Shown in pieces: positions 6,743-11,831 of a DNA stretch of 13,295 nucleotides. A program made the translations under genes and the position numbers. The DNA is from an uncultured Neisseriaceae bacterium. GTDB taxonomy: Bacteria; Pseudomonadota; Gammaproteobacteria; Burkholderiales; UBA11063. Where the stretch lies: the NCBI GenBank assembly GCA_937952895.1, contig CALFYC010000072.1:1-13295 (forward strand), read 5' to 3'. Position 1 is the stretch's first letter; every line of letters begins with the position of its first letter. Below the pieces are notes generated by a model. It had not been told where the DNA came from and did not search any database. It saw only the letters and a list, made by a program, of their open reading frames with translations.

Positions 6743-9145
6743 ATGAAAAATTGGTTATCATATTTATCAGTGCTTATATTGGCTATGACTATGTTTGGTT
6801 GTGGTGGTGGTTCATCATCTAGTTCGGGAGGATCTTCTGGTAGTTCTGGAACTGCTACAGTAAATTGTGCATCAGGATCATTGTGCCCACCATCACAAGT
6901 TACTATAGTACAACCGAAAGATGTCAGTTTAACTAGTAAAGGTTATGTGTTAAAAGCTCTTGGTGCAGCCCCTACATCAGGCTCTTATGTTACTGATAAA
7001 GCTCAAATGTTTGTTAATAATTCCGCTCAGCAACAGCTTACCCAAATTAATGGGATTTTATGTATTTTAAATAAAACTAATTTTTCTGATTTTACAAATC
7101 AAGAATCTTATTTAGCTCAAGTGAGCCAAACTAGTTGTGGTTTGGGTGATAATCAAAATAGTAGTCCAGAGCAAGCTGGTCAAAATTCACAAAATATCAT
7201 GCAAATAGTTGTTGATTCAAAAAGAACAGCAGGTGGTCCACAAGATGTTAAATTATGGGCAACTACGGTTATGGGCGGAGGTGATGGAGCAGGGCAGCCA
7301 GTAATGATTAAAATTCAATTAACTGTAGAATCTACTCCAACAACAGATAATATTTATGGTAACTTTTCTATGAATTTTGCAGGTTTTGTAGTTGAGAGCG
7401 ACGGGACTGTAACGGATCAGAAAGTTATGTATGGTTATATAAAAACTATTGTTCAATCAAATGGAGTTGTTGAATTAAACTACGCTGAATCTGAAGTTAT
7501 GAATGTTGGTGTTAGCCAAATTGCAGTTGTACAGGCTGCAAATGGAACTGGTTACGCTACTTTATCGCAACGTTATGGAAGTCAGTCTTCTGCAACTACG
7601 GCAGCATTTAATAGTGATTTATTAAGCTTAGATAGTGATGGTGCTGGTGTATCACCTTCAATTTGTTATAATAGAGATGATCCAACTACAGTAGTTTATG
7701 GTTACGGTGTATACAAAAATGATGGAAGTCGTCTAAGTAATGACTCAGGTTTTCCTATCGTGTACAATGGGCAACATGGTTTTCTAAGTTTCTATGGGCT
7801 ATGGTTACCACTAAATTCATTACCAGATAACGGTGCTCCAATTACCAAAATTAATATGAATGGTAATTCAGAAGATGGATCATTGGTTGCCACAAATGGA
7901 ATTATGCAAAATAATATTCGTAAAAGTTATACTTTAAATCAATTATCTGGGGTGCAAATGTCAGTTAATGTTGGTCAATCTGGTCAAGTTAATTATAATG
8001 ATATTTTGGTGTGGAACAGTTCAACTCAGTTATTTAATAAAGTTGGAACTGGAGATTGTTCGCCAAATGGGTGTTTTAATGTACCACTTGCTATCCCAGA
8101 AGTGGTTGGGCAGGCTTATTTTGAAAGTGTTGCTCAATGGTCTGGTAATTCAATTTATGTGGCTTTAAATGGGTTAGGCCGTGGTGGAAATACGCAATTG
8201 AAAATATTTGATAGTTGCCAATATGACCAACAAAGTCAAACTTTTTCGAGTTGTAGTGGGTATAACGCGGCAAATAACGAGAGTATTTTAAATGTATGGC
8301 AAAATGTAATTGAAATTCCAGTATCTGGTAGTGAAAGTATGACTTTATACTGTGTAGATTCATGCCCAGTAGAAAGTAATGGTAGTATAATTTATAATTA
8401 TCCTGTTTATGATGGTAGTGGTGGAGAACATCAATATCTTACATATACTTATTATAAAGGCTTAGCAAGTGATGAATCTTATGTATTAGTCGATCCAAAT
8501 GGTAATCCATTAGTTGTAAATAGTAGTATGTCACCACAAATCTTCAGCGGTCCTCTACTCACTGAAAGTCAGTTAACTAATTTATCTGCAGCAGGAGAGG
8601 GTTCAATATTTCCATACTTAATCTATACAACAAATATTATTACTGCCTATCGTCAGTGGACTAGTGGTTCGCAAGTTTGGAATCGTTACTATAGTTTCAA
8701 ATCTGAATCTGGTGAGATAGCTAACTTTAACCCACCATTACAATTAGTTTATAATGATGCGAATAATAATGCTAATTTTTTACAGTATATGGGTTTTGGT
8801 AATTTGCAAGGAATTCCTGGAATTTGTGTAAGCGAAAGTGGTGCTACTGTTGATGGGGATTGTGGTAGGTTGGGTAATACATGGAGACCAAGTTTTACTA
8901 TTCCTGAGGGAACCGCTTTAACTAGTATGGATTTTGAAAATTTACAATTCTGGGTAAGGCAGCTAAATATTGCACAATTATTAAATTCTGTTAATACTTC
9001 AGAGTGTTCTTCCGCACTGGGTAGCGAAATTAGTTTAGCCAACGCTCTGACCCTACCAAGTCTAGATGCTTGGGTAAACCCAGATATTGGAAGTAAACCA
9101 AATATTGAAAGTGCTCCAAAAGTAATTGATGGAGTTAATCAATAA
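6743..9145 (+). CDS. Large Gly/Ser-linker lipoprotein, unknown family
   Basis: This 800-residue protein has a lipoprotein signal peptide with a hydrophobic core at 5-18 and a lipobox ending FGC, so Cys20 is lipidated. A flexible GGGSSSSSGG-type linker (21-37) leads to a beta-rich, Asn/Gln/Ser-rich exported body. Gly at +2 suggests transfer to the outer membrane. Cysteines come mostly in close pairs: 42/48, 107/132, 439/444, 492/504, 537/541 and 695/707, with single 308 and 755, which suggests disulfide-stabilised loops. No catalytic motif or known domain is recognised. Several Gly-rich stretches (VMGGGDGAG near 177-184) could be loops. The start is fixed by AGGGG seven bases upstream and a strong promoter. 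The gene is monocistronic and ends in its own terminator. Its architecture parallels the 974-4675 lipoprotein, but no clear homology between them can be seen by eye. Confidence 0.75.
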   Translation: MKNWLSYLSVLILAMTMFGCGGGSSSSSGGSSGSSGTATVNCASGSLCPPSQVTIVQPKDVSLTSKGYVLKALGAAPTSGSYVTDKAQMFVNNSAQQQLTQINGILCILNKTNFSDFTNQESYLAQVSQTSCGLGDNQNSSPEQAGQNSQNIMQIVVDSKRTAGGPQDVKLWATTVMGGGDGAGQPVMIKIQLTVESTPTTDNIYGNFSMNFAGFVVESDGTVTDQKVMYGYIKTIVQSNGVVELNYAESEVMNVGVSQIAVVQAANGTGYATLSQRYGSQSSATTAAFNSDLLSLDSDGAGVSPSICYNRDDPTTVVYGYGVYKNDGSRLSNDSGFPIVYNGQHGFLSFYGLWLPLNSLPDNGAPITKINMNGNSEDGSLVATNGIMQNNIRKSYTLNQLSGVQMSVNVGQSGQVNYNDILVWNSSTQLFNKVGTGDCSPNGCFNVPLAIPEVVGQAYFESVAQWSGNSIYVALNGLGRGGNTQLKIFDSCQYDQQSQTFSSCSGYNAANNESILNVWQNVIEIPVSGSESMTLYCVDSCPVESNGSIIYNYPVYDGSGGEHQYLTYTYYKGLASDESYVLVDPNGNPLVVNSSMSPQIFSGPLLTESQLTNLSAAGEGSIFPYLIYTTNIITAYRQWTSGSQVWNRYYSFKSESGEIANFNPPLQLVYNDANNNANFLQYMGFGNLQGIPGICVSESGATVDGDCGRLGNTWRPSFTIPEGTALTSMDFENLQFWVRQLNIAQLLNSVNTSECSSALGSEISLANALTLPSLDAWVNPDIGSKPNIESAPKVIDGVNQ

Positions 9146-9165
9146 ATTAAGTTGCTAAATCAATA

Positions 9166-9194
9166 AAACCCTTACTAATAGTGAGGGTTTTTAA
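9166..9194 (+). terminator. Rho-independent terminator of the 800-residue lipoprotein gene
   Basis: AAACCCTTAC (9166-9175) and GTGAGGGTTT (9181-9190) form a 10-bp stem with one G-U pair, a five-base loop TAATA and a following T-run (TTTTT at 9188-9192). It lies 20 bp after the stop codon. Confidence 0.85.
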
Positions 9195-9331
9195 TTTAAG
9201 ATAAAAGGTTTTACATTAATCTTTTCTTATTCTATAAAGTTCAATATAGTAGAAAATTGATAAAGTAGCGGTAACATAAATTTAAATAAAAATCCTCATA
9301 AATATTGAAATTAGCTAATATTTGTTATTAA

Positions 9332-9361
9332 TTGAAATGCGCTTTGCTGCAATTTTATAAT
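9332..9361 (+). promoter_or_regulatory. Orphan rightward promoter facing the integration array
   Basis: TTGAAA (9332-9337), an 18-bp spacer and a perfect TATAAT (9356-9361). No plus-strand ORF follows. A transcript would run through the att copy at 9416 and antisense to the YafQ-like gene. The downstream bases (TATAATCCAAT) match those of the promoter at 6668. It may once have served a gene displaced by the insertions, or a small RNA. Confidence 0.45.
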
Positions 9362-9415
9362 CCAATCAAGAATAAATTTAAGGGTAAAATAATTAAGTAT
9401 TAGATAATTTTTAAA

Positions 9416-9480
9416 TGGTGCGGAAGAAGAGACTCGAAGCATTACGCCGGTCATTGATTTTATTGGGGATAATTTGGGGG
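9416..9480 (-). repeat. tRNA-derived att copy 1 (leftmost, 26-bp internal deletion)
   Basis: Read on the minus strand, 9438-9416 is a tRNA 3' end: T-loop TTCGAGT, CTCTT, acceptor CTTCCGC, A, CCA. The bases before it (AATGC) cannot pair with CTCTT as the T-stem requires, so this is not a tRNA gene but an att junction to element sequence. The rest (9439-9480) matches the other two copies, except that 26 bp present between GATTTTATT and GGGGATAAT in copies 2 and 3 are absent. It marks the boundary between the chromosome and the DinJ-YafQ cassette. Confidence 0.75.
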
Positions 9481-9502
9481 ACTTTAGATTCTAATCTATA
9501 AA

Positions 9503-9775
9503 CTAATTAAATAAGTAAGAATCGCTTCCTATAGCAACCAAAGTAATGCTCTCCTTCTCTATTTTAATATACATTAATAAATCATCTGGCCTAAGATGTA
9601 ATTCCATAACACCAATATATTTACCAGAAAGCTGATGGTTTCTATATTTTTGTGGAAGCGGTTGTTCATCAACTAACAATGAAATAACTTTTTCTAACTC
9701 ATCTAATAATTTCTTATCATGCTGGTAGCGTTTGAGATCTTTTTTAAAAGATGACTTGCGTTTAAGTTTAAGCAT
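9503..9775 (-). CDS. yafQ: YafQ-family mRNA interferase toxin (catalytic His replaced)
   Basis: This 90-residue RelE/YafQ-fold toxin would cleave mRNA on the ribosome. The family pattern is plain: LPQKYRNHQLSGKY, then MELHLRPDDLLMYI, and a C-terminal GSDSYLF. By alignment to E. coli YafQ from memory, His47 corresponds to His50, His60 to His63, Asp64 to Asp67 and Phe89 to Phe91. Asp85 occupies the place of the catalytic His87 (family GTHxxLF or GSHxxLF). That substitution may weaken or abolish activity. The length is normal for the family. The gene overlaps the antitoxin stop by 8 bp (9768-9775), so translation is coupled. It lies directly after att copy 1 as cassette cargo. The family call is firm; activity is doubtful. 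Confidence 0.85.
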   Translation of the reverse strand: MLKLKRKSSFKKDLKRYQHDKKLLDELEKVISLLVDEQPLPQKYRNHQLSGKYIGVMELHLRPDDLLMYIKIEKESITLVAIGSDSYLFN

Positions 9776-9986
9776 TCTTTAAAGCCTTGATTTCTGATTT
9801 TAATTCATCGAATGAAATTTCTTCTGATTCTTCCTCTAAAGCAAGATCTAAACGATTAGGCCTTTTATTTTTAAAAGCTTCTTTTAAAATATATCGACTA
9901 TATGAACTAATTGATAATCCCAACTCTTTTGCTTTTGATTCTATTTGTTTGCCAAATTTATCATCTAATGTAACTTGTATTCTCAT
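9768..9986 (-). CDS. dinJ: RelB/DinJ-family antitoxin
   Basis: This 72-residue antitoxin has an N-terminal ribbon-helix-helix (MRIQVTLDDKFGKQIESKAK, then helices to about 40) that would bind operator DNA as a dimer. An acidic C-terminal tail (EEESEEISFDELKSEI) would wrap and neutralise the YafQ-like toxin. The start is set by AGGAG seven bases upstream. An ATG closer to the AGGAG is out of frame and stops after two codons. Antitoxin-first order and the 8-bp overlap with the toxin are typical of dinJ-yafQ. The gene is preceded by a near-consensus promoter with a palindrome covering the likely start, consistent with autorepression. No defect is seen. Confidence 0.85.
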   Translation of the reverse strand: MRIQVTLDDKFGKQIESKAKELGLSISSYSRYILKEAFKNKRPNRLDLALEEESEEISFDELKSEIKALKNA

Positions 9987-10002
9987 TTCATAACTCCTAA
10001 TG

Positions 10003-10045
10003 ACTCATATTGAGTATTATATTTCATACATGAACATATTGTCAA
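10003..10045 (-). promoter_or_regulatory. Near-consensus promoter and operators of the antitoxin-toxin pair
   Basis: The minus strand carries TTGACA (10045-10040), an 18-bp spacer and TATAAT (10021-10016), both perfect hexamers. One palindrome, TTCAT-AC-ATGAA (10023-10034), lies in the spacer. Another, ACTCA-TAT-TGAGT (10003-10015), abuts the -10 and covers the expected start. This is the usual layout for autoregulation by a RHH antitoxin and toxin complex. Confidence 0.75.
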
Positions 10046-10082
10046 ATGAAGATGTATTTATTGTTGAAGATATAATAAGATT

Positions 10083-10164
10083 AGAAGAGACTTGAAGCAT
10101 TACGCTGGTCATTGATTTTATTGAAGTTTAGCGAAATTTTGAAGTTTGGGGGATAATTTTGGGG
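10083..10164 (-). repeat. tRNA-derived att copy 2 (acceptor end degraded)
   Basis: This is the same sequence as copies 1 and 3 from AGAAGAGACTTGAAGCATTA onward, including the 26-bp segment and the paired G-tracts (TTTGGGGGATAATTTTGGGG). The first nine bases, which correspond to the tRNA CCA end and acceptor, are lost, and the T-loop has one change. It separates the DinJ-YafQ cassette from the VOC/HigBA cassette. Confidence 0.75.
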
Positions 10165-10234
10165 CCTTTTTCTGAATTAATCAGATCAACTTGATTAAAA
10201 ATCCCTTTATCAAATTCTGGTCTCAGTATATATG

Positions 10235-10636
10235 TTATATATTCCAACCATTTTTAACCAATATTATTCTACGATCTTCACAATCTAAAAAAACTGCACC
10301 ACATTTATTCCAATAAGGGTTTATTGATTTAGAAGCTTTAAAACCAGAAGTTAACATTTTTTTGCATGCATTTAACCATAATTTCTCATCGCCATAATAA
10401 AAAACCAATGCATCTTCAGGGTGTGATTTTGGAATTTCTTCTTTTATAGTACTATGATGCTTTGTAAACTCTAGGTGATACGGCCATTTTGTATTTCCTA
10501 AGATCACTCCATCAAAACCCTCATGATCTTGAAAACTATCAATCACGTTTAGTCCCAAGCCTGATGTATACATTTTTACTATTTGCTCTATATTATGTGT
10601 TGCTCGTGCAATCCTCATTATTGGGACTTTTTTCAT
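10235..10636 (-). CDS. VOC-superfamily (glyoxalase/dioxygenase fold) protein, YycE-like
   Basis: This single-domain VOC protein of about 133 residues contains MRIARATHNIEQIVKMYTSG, SFQDHEGFDGVILG, PYHLEFT, DALVFYYGDE and INPYWNKCG followed by LDCEDRRIIL, the pattern of the Bacillus YycE group. Such proteins form beta-alpha-beta-beta-beta modules. Some bind metals and act on small molecules or confer resistance, but the YycE substrate is unknown to me. PYHLEF supplies a His and Glu that could be metal ligands. The start is uncertain: ATG at 10636 has a GAAAG eight bases upstream, an in-frame TTG at 10648 would add four residues, and ATG at 10618 begins exactly at the family's usual MRIAR but has no ribosome site. 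It is cargo between att copies 2 and 3, downstream of HigA on the same strand. Confidence 0.75.
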   Translation of the reverse strand: MKKVPIMRIARATHNIEQIVKMYTSGLGLNVIDSFQDHEGFDGVILGNTKWPYHLEFTKHHSTIKEEIPKSHPEDALVFYYGDEKLWLNACKKMLTSGFKASKSINPYWNKCGAVFLDCEDRRIILVKNGWNI

Positions 10637-10781
10637 ACATGCTTTCAAATAAATGAGATTAATAATTTTTTAAAACGTCTACTTATTAATCTTATGGCTC
10701 TATATTTCTTAATAATTGGCTCAATTAGCAATGTTAAGATTATAATGTTTTTTATTGTAATTCTTATAGCCTGAGGCAGTT

Positions 10782-10798
10782 GTCAAGGATTACTTGAC
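10782..10798. promoter_or_regulatory. Inverted repeat between HigA and VOC genes
   Basis: GTCAAG-GATTA-CTTGAC is a perfect 6-bp inverted repeat whose arms resemble -35 boxes on both strands (TTGACA on minus at 10786-10781, TTGACG on plus at 10794-10799). No well-spaced -10 is present for the minus one. It could be an operator for the VOC gene. No T-run follows, so it is not a good terminator. Confidence 0.35.
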
Positions 10799-10831
10799 GA
10801 TTTCACTTTTTGTAATTTGTTCTATTGCGTG

Positions 10832-11137
10832 TTATATAATAGGTTTAAGTTTTATTTCCAATACACAACCAATAGCCTCAGCATAACGCCTTAAAGTCGA
10901 AATTGAAGGGGAATGCTTAGGACCGTTTTTAGCTGACTCAAGCCTTGATATTGCACTTTTTGATGAGTGCATACTTGCAGCGACTGCTTCTTGGCTAATT
11001 TTCATTTTTTGACGCATGGTTTTTAATTGTTCAGCCAATCCAAACTCTAGTTTGAATTGTTCATATTCAGCCAATACTTCAGGATTTTTAAGCGCTTTAG
11101 CTCGCAATTTTTCGTGCCAAATTCCATTATCTTTCAT
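10832..11137 (-). CDS. higA: HigA-type Xre/HTH antitoxin
   Basis: This 101-residue protein has an N-terminal helical toxin-contact segment (KLRAKALKNPEVLAEYEQFK, about 10-30) and a Cro/CI-type helix-turn-helix at about 37-92 (MKISQEAVAASMHSSKSAIS, then STLRRYAEAIG). The order toxin then antitoxin, an 11-bp overlap with the toxin (11127-11137) and the N-terminal extension are typical of HigBA-like pairs. It should neutralise the RelE/Gp49-type toxin and repress the shared promoter. GGAAG lies seven bases before the ATG, inside the toxin gene, so the antitoxin can be translated even if the toxin frame is broken. No defect is seen. Confidence 0.85.
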   Translation of the reverse strand: MKDNGIWHEKLRAKALKNPEVLAEYEQFKLEFGLAEQLKTMRQKMKISQEAVAASMHSSKSAISRLESAKNGPKHSPSISTLRRYAEAIGCVLEIKLKPII

Positions 11138-11453
11138 TTTTTAACTTCCGTAAACGCTCATTAGCAATATACAATTCTTTCTTTGGGATTTTCTGGGTCT
11201 TTTTTACAAAGCTATGTAAAACCCAAATTTGGTTACTTTTCATGGTACAATAAAATACTCTGCCAATTCCTTCTTTTGATTTTGCTCTAATCTCAAAAAT
11301 ATCATCATCAATTTTTTCAGTATGAGGAAAGCCTAAATTTGCTGATCCAGTATCTTGCATTCTCTGTACGAGGTAAAGATACCTGGCTAATATACCAGAT
11401 GGTAGCGCTTCAACATCATCAAATACAGACTTACTAAAATAGTGATCGTTAAT
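11127..11453 (-). CDS. higB: HigB/Gp49-like RelE-superfamily toxin, start codon lost, probably frameshifted
   Basis: The first ATG of this frame (11360) gives only 77 residues, starting MQDTGSANLG and including IFEIRAKSKEGIGRVFY and LHSFVKKTQKIPKKEL, the Gp49/HigB signature. The frame stays open for another 36 codons upstream, and those codons match the family N-terminus: YFSKSVFDDVEALPSGILAR, then YLYLVQRM. A full protein would be about 108 residues, the usual size. The region has no ATG, GTG or TTG; ATT at 11453 or CTG at 11468 are the only candidates. An ATG at 11464, at the promoter's predicted start, opens MIKKLTI in a different frame that would join smoothly to YFSKS after a one-base change. 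A single-base deletion near 11442-11445 is therefore likely. If so, this is a pseudogene, or only a truncated toxin is made. Confidence 0.7.
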   Translation of the reverse strand: MNDHYFSKSVFDDVEALPSGILARYLYLVQRMQDTGSANLGFPHTEKIDDDIFEIRAKSKEGIGRVFYCTMKSNQIWVLHSFVKKTQKIPKKELYIANERLRKLKNER

Positions 11454-11464
11454 TTCTTTATCAT

Positions 11465-11499
11465 GCAGTCATGTTATCATATTTGGTAACACATGTCAA
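11465..11499 (-). promoter_or_regulatory. HigBA promoter with overlapping operator, leaderless start predicted
   Basis: The minus strand has TTGACA (11499-11494), a 17-bp spacer and TAACAT (11476-11471) preceded by TGA, an extended -10. The expected +1 is 11464, the A of an ATG, so the message may be leaderless; no Shine-Dalgarno is present. An imperfect inverted repeat (CATGTTA on one side, TAACACATG on the other, 11470-11495) covers the spacer, as expected for HigA repression. Confidence 0.6.
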
Positions 11500-11606
11500 A
11501 TTTTTTGATGCTCGGTATGCAAAAAATCATCCGATCAAACTCAAAATTTTAGGGAAATTTTTAGGACGTAATTAGAACGTATAATTGGAAAATGATGGTA
11601 AAAATA

Positions 11607-11636
11607 GGCAAAAAATGGCAAAGTTTAGCAAAAAGT
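11607..11636 (+). repeat. Three 10-bp phased A-tract repeats
   Basis: GGCAAAAAAT, GGCAAAGTTT and AGCAAAAAGT follow one another with an exact period of 10 bp. Helically phased A-tracts can bend DNA, and short tandem repeats near an att site can be integrase or excisionase arm sites. No function is shown by the sequence alone. Confidence 0.4.
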
Positions 11637-11722
11637 AGAAGCTAAGAATAAGGATTGTTTTTAAGGTTACGCCTAATAAAACCAATGTTCTCGAGATGAT
11701 TCAAAGATTAAAATAAAAATCA

Positions 11723-11813
11723 TGGTGCGGAAGAAGAGACTCGAAGCATTACTCCAATCATTGATTTTATTGAGGTTTGACGAAATTTTGAAGTTTTGGG
11801 GATAATTTTGGGG
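11723..11813 (-). repeat. tRNA-derived att copy 3, distal attachment site of the integrase element
   Basis: On the minus strand the last 23 bases (11745-11723) are a complete tRNA 3' end with encoded CCA, identical to that in copy 1. The acceptor half (CTTCCGC, discriminator A) predicts a tRNA starting GCGGAAG, most like tRNA-Leu. The element side contains the 26-bp segment and a direct repeat TTTTGGGGA (11794-11802 and 11806-11814), a likely arm-type site. The integrase gene ends 18 bp away. Since the T-stem is not complementary, the functional tRNA is elsewhere, expected past the right edge. Confidence 0.8.
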
Positions 11814-11831
11814 ATTTTTTAGTACGCTACT

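Larger units (their letters stand above)
9146..9502. other. Intergenic junction between chromosome and the integration array
   Basis: This holds the lipoprotein terminator (9166-9194), an apparently orphan rightward promoter (9332-9361) and the first att copy (9416-9480). No ORF is supported. Confidence 0.6.
11454..11831. other. Intergenic region with HigBA promoter, phased repeats and att copy 3
   Basis: From left to right it holds the HigBA promoter/operator (11465-11499), an A/T-rich stretch with no ORF, three 10-bp phased GGCAAA-type repeats (11607-11636) and att copy 3 (11723-11813). The integrase stop follows at 11832-11834. Confidence 0.6.

Noticed and set aside
8749..9042. Minus-strand ORF of 97 residues inside the 800-residue lipoprotein gene
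   Set aside because: It is a shadow of the real frame and shows no recognisable domain.
9416..9438. A tRNA gene on the minus strand at the att copies
   Set aside because: Only the T-loop and 3' acceptor half with CCA are present. The 5' side of the T-stem does not pair and no D-arm, anticodon arm or 5' acceptor follows, in copy 1 or copy 3.
10583..10774. Plus-strand ORF of 63 residues next to the VOC gene
   Set aside because: It overlaps the VOC start region on the opposite strand. The hydrophobic tail comes from A/T-rich intergenic sequence and no ribosome site is seen.
10769..10798. Terminator after HigA
   Set aside because: GCCTGAGGC and GTCAAG/CTTGAC can form small hairpins, but no T-run follows on the minus strand, so an operator is more likely.
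11387..11464. 25-residue ORF starting MIKKLTI as an independent leader peptide
   Set aside because: It ends within the toxin homology and reads well only for its first seven codons, so it is better explained as the shifted 5' end of the toxin gene.
9416..11813. CRISPR array
   Set aside because: The three repeats are 65-91 bp long, unequally spaced by hundreds to over a thousand bases, and separated by genes.
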